NCBI RefSeq assembly: GCF_900103805.1
Contig: NZ_FNIB01000015.1
Location: forward strand, 1 to 64,000
Origin: Cryobacterium flavum
Lineage (GTDB): Bacteria; Actinomycetota; Actinomycetes; Actinomycetales; Microbacteriaceae
Direction: 5' to 3'
Length of the DNA: 64,000 bases
This document shows, piece by piece, positions 42,574 through 50,343 of the stretch; the stretch's first letter is position 1; every line of letters starts with the position of its first letter. The notes under the pieces were generated by a model, which worked only from the letters and a program-made list of their open reading frames with translations, did no database searches and was not told the origin of the DNA. Both the position numbers and the translations under genes were made by a program.

Positions 42574-44187
42574 TTAGGACTTGCTCGGTCCGGTTGAGTC
42601 ATCGGCCGCCGACTGCACGGCACTCTTCGCGGCATCGGCGGCGCCCTTGGCAGCGGCGCCCGCCATCTGTGCGCCCATGACAATGGGTGCAGCAGGCCCA
42701 GCAGCCGCAGCCGCAGCCCCACCCGCCGCGGCACCGCCACCCGCTGCCGCGCCGCCACCCGCTGCCGCGCCGCCGCTTGCGGCTCCTGCTCCTGCGGCAG
42801 ATGCAGGGCTGCCCCCCGCGCCAGAGGGTGTCCGGGTGGGAGCCGATGGCTTGCCACCGCCGGGCGTACCTGAACCTGTCGGAGCATCGCTGCCGCCACC
42901 ACCGCCTGCGGGGGTCGACGACGAGCTACTCATCCGTTTGATTGCACCGCTGGCCAGATCGCCGCCGATCGCCCCAGCTGCGCCAGCCATTGCCAGGCCT
43001 GCAGTGCCACCGCCTGCGACAGCACCCGTCATCGGTGCGACAAATTTGAGGAGAGCGGGCAAGGCGATGAGGGCCATGAGCATCAGCGCGAGTCCGGTGA
43101 GGATCGTCCAAATACCTCCGCCGTCATCCTGGAAAGCGTCCGTGCCGGTGAGGCTGAACGCCGCTGCATAGATGAGAGCGGCGGCAGGCTTGTAGAGAAT
43201 GAAGGCGATCGTCCACCCGATCACCTTCCCGAACCACTGCTTGCCCATCTGCGTGTTCGTGAAGCTCGCTGTCAGCGGCAACACGCCGGCCAGGATGACC
43301 AGCAGCCCGCCGCGAACGACCATGAGTGCAACTTGGACGTAGGTCATCAGAAGAGCGATCGAGCCCAGAATGAGGACCCCGATCAGTCCGATCGGTGAGC
43401 TGGCCGTGACTGCCACCATGGTCGCGACGTTCGTTCCAAAACAATTGGACCCTCCGGCCACGGACACATCACAGTCCGTAGCTCCGTTGAGGATCCAGAT
43501 CGAGAACGCATCGGCAGCAGCCGTAGCGAGGGTAATGATCGCAAGGCCAGTCCCCGAAACCACAATGAGGGTAATCAGTGACTGGATTAGATCCTTGCCC
43601 GGCTGTGCACGCTGTTCCCACGCCATTCGAATCCCGCCGATGATCACGGAGAGGATCGCGAGGCCACCGACGTAGTACCAGAGCGAGTTTTGTAAGAACC
43701 CGACGGTCGTCGACGATCCCTCGGGCGCATTCGCGCCCAAGAGCCCGCCGATGAGCGCGGACGCACCCGAGATGAGCAAGATCGCTATGAAAATGACCCC
43801 GAGGGTGCCCACATGACGGAAACCCTCACCGCGACGGCTCCGAAGAGCGATGGTCGCACCCAGAGCGATCATCGACAACACCGCGACGGTGAGGCCGATG
43901 AAGGTCACGTAGTCAAGAATGGTGGTGAAGGAATCTGACCCCGGAGGCGCTGTGAGCGTCTCCGTCGTTCCGTCACCGGCCGTGAGGACCGGTGTTGGTA
44001 CAGCAACCCACATCGTCCCGATACTCGCCAGAGCTTTCCCGAATCCCTCCAGAACACGGTTCGCCAACTCTTGAACGGCATCATTCGACGCATTCGCGAC
44101 GAAGTTGCCGACACCCTGCTGGGCGCATTCAGCAGCGTTGAGAATGGCGTTGACCGGGTTTGAGCAATCGATATCCGTTACGGCCAT
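42574..44187 (-). CDS. VirB6/TrbL-like channel protein
   Basis: A 537-residue polytopic membrane protein with about seven helices (for example FIGLTVAVLSMIALGATIAL and VALMVVRGGLLVILAGVLPL), followed by a 130-residue low-complexity tail rich in Gly, Ala, Ser and Pro. The tail includes short GGAAAGGGAAAGGG repeats. The layout matches VirB6/TrbL channel subunits of type IV systems. ATG 44187 is preferred because it follows the upstream stop directly; an in-frame ATG at 44220 would overlap the VirB8-like gene by 32 bases. Confidence 0.83.
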   Translation of the reverse strand: MAVTDIDCSNPVNAILNAAECAQQGVGNFVANASNDAVQELANRVLEGFGKALASIGTMWVAVPTPVLTAGDGTTETLTAPPGSDSFTTILDYVTFIGLTVAVLSMIALGATIALRSRRGEGFRHVGTLGVIFIAILLISGASALIGGLLGANAPEGSSTTVGFLQNSLWYYVGGLAILSVIIGGIRMAWEQRAQPGKDLIQSLITLIVVSGTGLAIITLATAAADAFSIWILNGATDCDVSVAGGSNCFGTNVATMVAVTASSPIGLIGVLILGSIALLMTYVQVALMVVRGGLLVILAGVLPLTASFTNTQMGKQWFGKVIGWTIAFILYKPAAALIYAAAFSLTGTDAFQDDGGGIWTILTGLALMLMALIALPALLKFVAPMTGAVAGGGTAGLAMAGAAGAIGGDLASGAIKRMSSSSSTPAGGGGGSDAPTGSGTPGGGKPSAPTRTPSGAGGSPASAAGAGAASGGAAAGGGAAAGGGAAAGGAAAAAAGPAAPIVMGAQMAGAAAKGAADAAKSAVQSAADDSTGPSKS

Positions 44188-44188
44188 G

Positions 44189-44914
44189 CTAGACACCGGC
44201 CCAAGGGATGTAGCCGCCAAGATTGGACAACGGGCCAGGCGCGATAGGTGCCCCGGTTTCTGTTACGACGACCTTCCAATCGCCATCTTCCCAGCGGATC
44301 ACTGTTGGATAACTCACGAGGGATCCACCCTCTGAAGTAATCGTGTAAGCAACGTCGATTGTGGCCTCGGCGGCTGAGTAGTTGTTCACCTTGAAACCAG
44401 CAACTTGAAGGCGAGTGTTGCCTGAAGACGGTGTCTGCTCGCCGGCGTCTTTAACGGCGTCTTTGGCCGGGCCATCAGCTAGCAATTCCCACATCCGGGA
44501 TGAGTTTCGCGAGTCGGTGCTGGCGGCTACGGCATTCACTGCTGCGAAAAGGGCTCCTTCTGCCGTATGTGCGAAGCACGTTCGGAATTGACCCGCGGTG
44601 GTACCCGGTCCCGCGCCCTCCGGATCGGTAGGTGCGGCGACAGAACCCACGAGTTCCCATTCGTTGGTTGGTGCCAGCGTCAGCGAACTCTTTGTCTCCA
44701 GCCCTGAGAGTCCGCACACGCTCTTGTCGGCGGCGTCGCCGCTGGGGGTCGTTGACGTGGGGTTGCTCGTTGGTTGGGTGGTGTTATCGCCCGTGCCGGG
44801 GTTCAGCGATGTTACGAGGACGATGATCGCAGCGAGGACGATGATCCCGACGACGGTTGCGGCGGCGATGAATCCCGGTCGTGAGAATGGGCTTTTGTGT
44901 TCGGTGTTCGTCAT
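44189..44914 (-). CDS. VirB8-like bitopic protein
   Basis: A 241-residue bitopic protein: a short cytosolic N-terminus, one membrane helix (AATVVGIIVLAAIIVLVTS), a Thr/Ser/Pro linker, and an extracellular domain. The domain ends with a strand pattern VNNYSAAEATIDVAYTIT and VIRWEDGDWKVVV, typical of the NTF2-like fold of VirB8/TcpC-type transfer proteins. It would sit at the membrane core of the secretion channel. Direct identity with a named family was not established. Confidence 0.68.
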   Translation of the reverse strand: MTNTEHKSPFSRPGFIAAATVVGIIVLAAIIVLVTSLNPGTGDNTTQPTSNPTSTTPSGDAADKSVCGLSGLETKSSLTLAPTNEWELVGSVAAPTDPEGAGPGTTAGQFRTCFAHTAEGALFAAVNAVAASTDSRNSSRMWELLADGPAKDAVKDAGEQTPSSGNTRLQVAGFKVNNYSAAEATIDVAYTITSEGGSLVSYPTVIRWEDGDWKVVVTETGAPIAPGPLSNLGGYIPWAGV

Positions 44915-44945
44915 GCGTTGCTCCTTCGCGCGGTAGGTGCGGGTG

Positions 44946-45248
44946 TTAGGAGCCGGAGATGAATCCGACGAGTGCGGTTGCAGCGCCGATGATCATGACG
45001 CCGACCAGGATGCTGACGAGCGTTTTGACGTGTTCTCCGCCCTCGCCGCGTCGTGCGTTGAACATGAACATCACGGCGACAGCGATCAGTGCCAGGATCG
45101 CGGCGATCAAACCCACCCATTTGGCCCAGGCAACGAGCGTGGTCACGGCGCCGAATCCGGGTGGGGCTAGCGGATCCGGGTCGGGCAGGTCGGTGAGGAC
45201 CTGACCGATTGTGGTGAGCGCGTGGGCGGCTGCGAGGGAGAGGGACAT
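44946..45248 (-). CDS. Small VirB2-like membrane protein
   Basis: A 100-residue protein with two membrane helices (TLVAWAKWVGLIAAILALIAVAVMF; second VSILVGVMIIGAATALVGFI) joined by a short polar loop NARRGEGGEHVK. Size, position and the short loop match VirB2/TrbC pilin-type subunits or small channel proteins in Gram-positive transfer operons. The loop also resembles the RRGEGFRHV stretch of the VirB6-like protein. Nine bases separate it from the upstream DUF6668 gene. Confidence 0.65.
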   Translation of the reverse strand: MSLSLAAAHALTTIGQVLTDLPDPDPLAPPGFGAVTTLVAWAKWVGLIAAILALIAVAVMFMFNARRGEGGEHVKTLVSILVGVMIIGAATALVGFISGS

Positions 45249-45257
45249 TGAGACCTT

Positions 45258-45974
45258 TCAGTTGTGGGTGCGGGCGCTTGTCGGCGTGAGGGCGAGGTCG
45301 GTGAAGAGTTCACGGAATTCTTTGGGCAGCGAAGCCGTCGTGTCTGGGGGTCCGAGGCGCCAGGCGTTGACCCAGGGAAGGTTCCACACTCGGGGGACGC
45401 CGCCGGCGATGATGTGCTCGAGGTGACGCAGCTGCTTGGGTCGACGTCCGGGGGCGTCGGCGATAAGGGCGAGGCCGGCGAGTTGTATTGCGTCGCCCAA
45501 CGTGTTCGCTGCCCACTCTGTGGCGGCGTGTTGCGCGGTGAGGAGGCCGGCGTAGTTTGTCCGCGCCACCAGGACGACGCGATGCGTTGTGCCGGCGGTG
45601 GTGGGAATGGGCCAGGCGTGTTCGCAGGGCCGCGTGCCGGCTGTGAGGGCGGCGAGGGTTGACTCTCCCGCGCCGCCGTGGACGCCAAGCCACCAGATCG
45701 TCGCCGGCCATGCGGCGCCCCGGCGCGGCAGCCGGTCAATCGCGTCGGGAACGGGGATGCCGAGTTGCGGCGCGATCGCGCCGTGACGCTCGCCCCGTCG
45801 CGTGGGAACGGGCGCGGAGGCGTCGAGCTCGTTAGACGGGTTAGGGCCGATGAGCCACCGATTTGCCCTCGTATTCAAGCCACTCCCCCTTTGTCCTGGT
45901 TCATGCTCATTCGTGTCACTCACATAGACTCGTGTTCTACCCCGCGACGGGGGTTCTCGGCGTCTTGTATTCAT
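45258..45974 (-). CDS. DUF6668-like ATPase-type protein
   Basis: A 238-residue protein recalled as DUF6668. It contains a degenerate nucleotide-binding loop WWLGVHGGAGESTLAAL followed by VVLVARTNYAGLLTAQ, which suggests a P-loop-like protein related to ParA-type enzymes, with a Glu where the Lys of the Walker motif would be. It is the first gene of the leftward secretion operon. ATG 45974 gives the shorter N-terminus; an in-frame ATG 36 bases upstream overlaps the divergent promoter region. Confidence 0.65.
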   Translation of the reverse strand: MNTRRREPPSRGRTRVYVSDTNEHEPGQRGSGLNTRANRWLIGPNPSNELDASAPVPTRRGERHGAIAPQLGIPVPDAIDRLPRRGAAWPATIWWLGVHGGAGESTLAALTAGTRPCEHAWPIPTTAGTTHRVVLVARTNYAGLLTAQHAATEWAANTLGDAIQLAGLALIADAPGRRPKQLRHLEHIIAGGVPRVWNLPWVNAWRLGPPDTTASLPKEFRELFTDLALTPTSARTHN

Positions 45975-46004
45975 ATTACCTATCTGATGCGTAATTATAC
46001 GTTT

Positions 46005-46322
46005 ATGCACTCATCTGCCTTATGTGTCGGTTACGCTCGGAGGGTGGACGAGACACCAACGCTGATGATGTGGCCCGACTCGATGTTGCGCCGCTACGGC
46101 GACATGTTGAGCGTGGCTGACGTCTCCTGCGTGCTGAGGTTGGAGCCGCGAAACGTTCGGTGTTTGCTCACCAGTAGTGATGCGGCCATCCGGTTGCCCG
46201 GGGTGAAGATCGGCAAGAGCTGGCGGATTGCCCGCGATCAGTTGCGCGCGTACCTGATCGGGCATCACAACGACGACTCCGCACACCGTTCAGAGGACGC
46301 CAAGAGAGGCCCCACGTCATGA
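46005..46322 (+). CDS. Excisionase-type HTH protein
   Basis: A protein of up to 105 residues with a MerR/excisionase-type winged helix: DMLSVADVSCVLRLEPRNVRCLL and LPGVKIGKSWRIARDQLRAYL. It resembles small DNA-binding proteins that regulate transfer or partition on actinobacterial plasmids. The start is uncertain: ATG 46005 is used, while ATG 46062 or 46065 would still keep the whole domain. It overlaps the ParA-like gene by four bases and diverges from the secretion operon. Confidence 0.65.
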   Translation: MHSSALCVGYARRVDETPTLMMWPDSMLRRYGDMLSVADVSCVLRLEPRNVRCLLTSSDAAIRLPGVKIGKSWRIARDQLRAYLIGHHNDDSAHRSEDAKRGPTS

Positions 46323-47662
46323 TCGAGACCGTTCCCACATTCCCCAGGATTGAGGCCACTGTTGCAGCCGATGCGACGGGAACCGTCGCGATCAACGGAG
46401 TGATGCAGTCGGTGGTCGGCGCGGATGAGCAGGCGGTGCGGGCGGAAATTCTCACCCTCGTCACGGTGACGGCCACCGACATGGGGCGCCCCGTTCGGTT
46501 GAATACCCGGGACCGGCTGGGGGAACAACTACTCGCCGTCTACCCCGACGGCCACGTAGAAGTGCTCTTCGACCGTGCTGCTGCAGCATCGGCAGGCGCG
46601 CCCGTTCCCGCTCCGGTGGACCCCGTCAGCCGGGTCGCGGACCCGAACGTCCACAGCGCTCAGGGCCCAGACCATCCTGAACACCTTGAGCGCTCTGAGC
46701 ATCTTGAGCGCCCCGAGGATCCAGCTGCCCGTTTGACGCTCAAGGACTTTCTACAATCTCAGCCAGCTGCCCTAGTCGGGCCGGCCGAGATGGGGTGGCA
46801 GGGCACGGTCCGCCGGCTGACGGGCGGCCTCGTCTCGGTTGGTCCGGGCGTAGCCGAGCTCACGCACCGGGGCGCGATTGATCGGGTCCAGCAAAGCCTG
46901 CGCGGGCCCCGAACGGTCGTTGTCATCAACCCGAAGGGTGGCGCTCATAAGACCACCGCGACGTTGCTGCTGGCGGCGACGTTTGGCACCTACCGTGGCG
47001 GGTACACGCTGGCGTGGGACAACAACGAAACCCGGGGGACGCTCGGATGGCGGGCGCAGCCCGCCCGCCACAGCAACACAGCCGTTGACCTGCTCCGCGA
47101 TCTTGAACGCTTCAACGACCTGCGCAGTGCCCGGGTCGGGGACCTCGACAACTATGTTCGTTCGCAGGGCTCCACCCAGTTCGACGTGCTCGCCTCCGAC
47201 GAAGACGCCGCGGCATCATCGACGATCAACGGTCAGGCGTTCAACGAGCTGCACACCACCCTGAGCCGGTTCTACCGCGTCATTGTCGTTGACACGGGCA
47301 ACAACATGCGCGCCTCCAACTGGGAAGCTGCCCTCGACGCGGCCGACCAGCTCGTCATCGTCTCCACAATCCGTGAGGACACCGCCGCCAGCGCCGCCTG
47401 GCTCGTTGACGGACTCTACGAAAAGGGCCACGAAGAGAAGGTGCGTAACGCCGTCACCGTTCTCGCTTCCCCCTCCAAGGTCGCCGATATACAGCTGAAC
47501 CGCCGGTTGCATAGCCATTTCGCGTCCCTGACTCGCACCGTGCTCGACGTGCCCCACGACCCCGCACTGGTCGACGGGGGAACGCTCAGCTACGACGCTC
47601 TGGCCCCGGCGACGCGTGAAGCATGGCTGCAAGTCACCGCAGCGGTCGCGGACGGCCTGTGA
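46319..47662 (+). CDS. ParA/MinD-like ATPase of the transfer region
   Basis: A 447-residue P-loop ATPase. Residues 1-190 are variable, with a short repeat LERSEHLERPE; the ATPase domain follows with the deviant Walker A NPKGGAHKTTATLLLA, VLASDEDAA and VIVVDTGNN. The signature lysine and switch regions fit the ParA/MinD group. It is distinct from the ParA at 58791. Its coupling to a lipoprotein and cell-wall hydrolase suggests it positions the transfer machinery rather than segregating the plasmid. The GTGA at its end couples to the lipoprotein gene. Confidence 0.8.
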   Translation: MIETVPTFPRIEATVAADATGTVAINGVMQSVVGADEQAVRAEILTLVTVTATDMGRPVRLNTRDRLGEQLLAVYPDGHVEVLFDRAAAASAGAPVPAPVDPVSRVADPNVHSAQGPDHPEHLERSEHLERPEDPAARLTLKDFLQSQPAALVGPAEMGWQGTVRRLTGGLVSVGPGVAELTHRGAIDRVQQSLRGPRTVVVINPKGGAHKTTATLLLAATFGTYRGGYTLAWDNNETRGTLGWRAQPARHSNTAVDLLRDLERFNDLRSARVGDLDNYVRSQGSTQFDVLASDEDAAASSTINGQAFNELHTTLSRFYRVIVVDTGNNMRASNWEAALDAADQLVIVSTIREDTAASAAWLVDGLYEKGHEEKVRNAVTVLASPSKVADIQLNRRLHSHFASLTRTVLDVPHDPALVDGGTLSYDALAPATREAWLQVTAAVADGL

Positions 47663-48171
47663 CACGCGCCCTGGTCGCCGTGGTGTACCTCACTGCTGCC
47701 CTCGCTCTGACGGGATGCGTCGGCGCCACGGCGTCGCCGACCATGGCCCCGGCAACGAGCTCCACCAGTGCACCGTCGACGCCGTCCGGAACCGCGGTAC
47801 CGGGCGCGCCCACCGATGACGCGAGCGTGCTGCCCGTGCCGGAAGCTGGAAAGGACAGCCGCGCTGCTGCGATCACCACAGCGGAGAAGGTCATTGCGAC
47901 GTTTGGGCAGCCCACACTTGATGCCACGACGTGGATGAACAACCTGTACCCGCTCCTGACTCAGGCGGGCGCGGCGGCCTATGAAGGCACGGATCCGGCG
48001 CAGGTCCCCGTGCAGCAGGTCACCGGTGCGGGCATCATTCTGGACGGCTCCACCGAGGTTGCCTTGATCGTTCAGGTTCCTACGGACGCGGGCCCGTACA
48101 CCGTCAGCCTGAGCCGCCCCGGCGCGTCCGCGCCCTGGCTCGCCGACCGAATCCGACCCGCGCAGGGATAG
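47659..48171 (+). CDS. Transfer lipoprotein
   Basis: A 170-residue lipoprotein. The signal MTRALVAVVYLTAALALTGC carries the lipobox LTGC, followed by an unstructured Ser/Thr/Pro region and a folded domain (EKVIATFGQPTLDATTWMNNLYPLLTQAGAAAY). The GTG start at 47659 overlaps the ATPase stop and gives the correct signal length. It is anchored outside the cell membrane next to a wall hydrolase gene, so it likely belongs to the transfer apparatus. No named domain. Confidence 0.72.
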   Translation: MTRALVAVVYLTAALALTGCVGATASPTMAPATSSTSAPSTPSGTAVPGAPTDDASVLPVPEAGKDSRAAAITTAEKVIATFGQPTLDATTWMNNLYPLLTQAGAAAYEGTDPAQVPVQQVTGAGIILDGSTEVALIVQVPTDAGPYTVSLSRPGASAPWLADRIRPAQG

Positions 48172-48173
48172 CG

Positions 48174-49295
48174 ATGGCCAACGGAAAAGGGACAGGCGCG
48201 CTGATCCTCATTGGGGTGCCCGTCGCGCTGGTCGCGACGGTGTTCCTGCTGATCATTCTCGTGTTCTCCGGTACGGCCGCCAGTGCTGCCTGCACCGAAG
48301 CGGCTGGCACGGTGAACCCCGACACGGTGCCCGCCGATCCCGTCGTCGGGTACTCCGGCGAGCAGCTGAAAAACGCCGCGTACATCATGAACGCAGCCAG
48401 TGCTCTCACGCTGGAGCGCACTGCCCAAGTTCTTGGGGTGATGACCGCTATGGGGGAAAGCTCACTCGTGAACGTTGGCTACGGCGACGATCTGACTGGC
48501 GTCACCAACCCGGACGGCTCCCCCACCAGCTCACTGGGCTTATTCCAGCAGCAATGGAGCCTGGGAACATGGGGAACCCGCGATGAAGTGATGGACCCCA
48601 CCCATGCCGCGACGGCGTTCTTTGAACGCCTGGTCGGCGTCGCCGACTGGCAGAGCCTTGCGCCCACCCTCGCCATTCATCAGGTGCAGGGCAACGCCGA
48701 CCCGTTCCACTACGAAAGCTTCTTCGGCGCAGCCGATCAGATCGTGACCGCTCTCGCTGGCGACAGTGCTGGTGGTGGCTGCGCCAGTGGCGCCGTTGCT
48801 CTGCCGCTGAGCGCCGGTTTCAATATGACCGGCGACTACGGTCCCCGGGAGAGCCCTGTCGCGGGGGCGAGCAGTTGGCACCCCGCCTCTGATCTGCAGC
48901 ATTACCCGAACCCCTGTGGTGACCAGATCTACGCGATCACCGGCGGAACCGTCACTCTCATTGCCGGCTACCAGGTATCGATCAAATCCTCGGACGGTTA
49001 CACCGTCTCCTACCTCCACATGAAACTGTCCGACGTGTCCGTAAAAGTCGGCGACGCCGTCACGACCGGTCAGTCGATCGCGCTCGTCGGTAACGAGGGA
49101 CCCTCCACCGGATGCCACCTCGACCTTCGCATCAACACAGCGGGCAGTACGAATGACGCCGTGAACACCCTCACAGCAGGTGAGGATCTGGGCGGTCCGT
49201 CGGCGTCGGCGGGGTTTGTGAATCCGGAGGAGTACTTCACCCTGTTCGGCGTGGAATTGTGCCCGGCAGAGTCGTGCCAGAGGCAGTATTCATGA
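48174..49295 (+). CDS. Cell-wall hydrolase, SLT-like plus M23-like
   Basis: A 373-residue exported protein. An N-terminal helix (ALILIGVPVALVATVFLLIILV) is followed by a lysozyme/transglycosylase-like domain (VLGVMTAMGESSLVNVG with a likely catalytic Glu, then SLGLFQQQWSLGTWG) and a C-terminal M23-type domain (WHPASDLQ, YLHMKLSD, GCHLDLRI). In the M23 part the usual HxH reads HLD, so one zinc ligand is changed. The enzyme would open peptidoglycan for the transfer channel (VirB1-like role). It follows the lipoprotein gene by two bases. Confidence 0.82.
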   Translation: MANGKGTGALILIGVPVALVATVFLLIILVFSGTAASAACTEAAGTVNPDTVPADPVVGYSGEQLKNAAYIMNAASALTLERTAQVLGVMTAMGESSLVNVGYGDDLTGVTNPDGSPTSSLGLFQQQWSLGTWGTRDEVMDPTHAATAFFERLVGVADWQSLAPTLAIHQVQGNADPFHYESFFGAADQIVTALAGDSAGGGCASGAVALPLSAGFNMTGDYGPRESPVAGASSWHPASDLQHYPNPCGDQIYAITGGTVTLIAGYQVSIKSSDGYTVSYLHMKLSDVSVKVGDAVTTGQSIALVGNEGPSTGCHLDLRINTAGSTNDAVNTLTAGEDLGGPSASAGFVNPEEYFTLFGVELCPAESCQRQYS

Positions 49296-49467
49296 CCTCT
49301 CATCAGGCACGCAACGTCCCGGGCATGAAAGTGGGGGTGACCTGCTGGAATAATGCCATAAGTGGTGTGGATGCCAATGCTGATATTCACCCCACCAGCA
49401 CGGACCTACCCGGTGACCGTTTGCCGCATATCCGAACCGGATTTTCACATGAAAGACACCGCCCCTG

Positions 49468-49917
49468 ATGGACGATGAATACTGGGACACCTACCCAGAG
49501 ACACTGACTACCGCCGACGTGGCCAAGATTCTCCACGTCGGAAAACCCGCCGTGTTCGCCCGACTTCACAGTGGCATCATCCCCGCGCACCAAGTCGTCG
49601 GTTCCTGGATCATCTTCAAAGCCGAAATTCGTGCGTGGCTCGACTCCACCAGCAACCAGGCGCCCGCCGGCCCCACGGCCGTCGTCGACGTGCTCGCCGC
49701 CTATGGTGACGAACTGAGCTACCGCGACCTCATGGTCCTCTTCGATAAGACCAAGCCCACTATCTACCGATGGCTGCAAACGGGCGAGATCCCCGCATTT
49801 CACGTCGGAAATCGCTGGATCGTCCACAGGATCCAACTACGCCAACGACTCTTGGAGACCAGCAATCAACAGCTCTCACGGGGCAAAACGCCCGACACGC
49901 CGTCGGAGAAGCCGTAG
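49468..49917 (+). CDS. Double helix-turn-helix protein
   Basis: A 149-residue protein with two excisionase/AlpA-type winged helices: TTADVAKILHVGKPAVFARLHSG (residues 13-36) and SYRDLMVLFDKTKPTIYRWLQTG (residues 85-108), each followed by a wing (VVGSWIIFKAEIRAWL; HVGNRWIVHRIQLRQRL). The two halves look like a duplication. Likely a plasmid regulator or replication accessory protein acting near the rep gene. It sits alone between the transfer and replication genes. Confidence 0.75.
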   Translation: MDDEYWDTYPETLTTADVAKILHVGKPAVFARLHSGIIPAHQVVGSWIIFKAEIRAWLDSTSNQAPAGPTAVVDVLAAYGDELSYRDLMVLFDKTKPTIYRWLQTGEIPAFHVGNRWIVHRIQLRQRLLETSNQQLSRGKTPDTPSEKP

Positions 49918-49947
49918 ATGCGCGCATTTAACGTCCATGATGGATTC

Positions 49948-50187
49948 ATGTCAGCAAACAAGGGAGTGCAGCGCCGCTCACGCGTTGCGAAACGCAATGA
50001 TCTCGTAGAGGCTCGCTGGCGCATTCCGAAGGAAATCAAGGAAGAGGCCGAGCAGGCCGCCAAGGCTTCCGGTCTCTCAGAAGCGCTCTACGTTGACCTT
50101 CTCCTACGGCAAATCGCCAAGCAGCACGGCGGCTTGCCTCGTTTTGCCGCAAACAGGTTGGAGCTGCCGATCTTAGACGTGGCTTAA
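49948..50187 (+). CDS. Small RHH-like plasmid protein
   Basis: A protein of about 79 residues with a basic N-terminus (RRSRVAKRNDLVEARW) and a helix-rich C-terminus (KEEAEQAAKASGLSEALYVDLLLRQIA) consistent with a ribbon-helix-helix unit. ATG 49948 is preferred; a frame start at 49918 adds ten residues. It lies before the replication gene and may regulate copy number. Family was not identified. Confidence 0.5.
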   Translation: MSANKGVQRRSRVAKRNDLVEARWRIPKEIKEEAEQAAKASGLSEALYVDLLLRQIAKQHGGLPRFAANRLELPILDVA

Positions 50188-50195
50188 ACGAAAGA

Positions 50196-50220
50196 GCCCG
50201 CCGCTTCCGCGACGGGCCGA
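50196..50220. terminator. GC-rich hairpin before rep gene
   Basis: GCCCGCCGC and GCGACGGGC around 50198-50219 form a nine-base stem with one mismatch and a short TTCC loop. It follows the small RHH-like gene, so it may end that transcript. No T-run follows. Confidence 0.4.
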
Positions 50221-50343
50221 CATAAGTTTCGTAGCTCAAACCCTCTCTGCTTCCAGGCGCCGAGGTCCGAGCTAATCAAAATCACCAGCCCTCACGGGAG
50301 GTTCTTTTGCGCCCCCAAGAGTTGAATCGAAGGAGATGACACC

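Noticed and set aside
49259..49468. A 69-codon frame between wall hydrolase and HTH gene
   Set aside because: It overlaps the end of the hydrolase gene and has no protein-like pattern or start signal.
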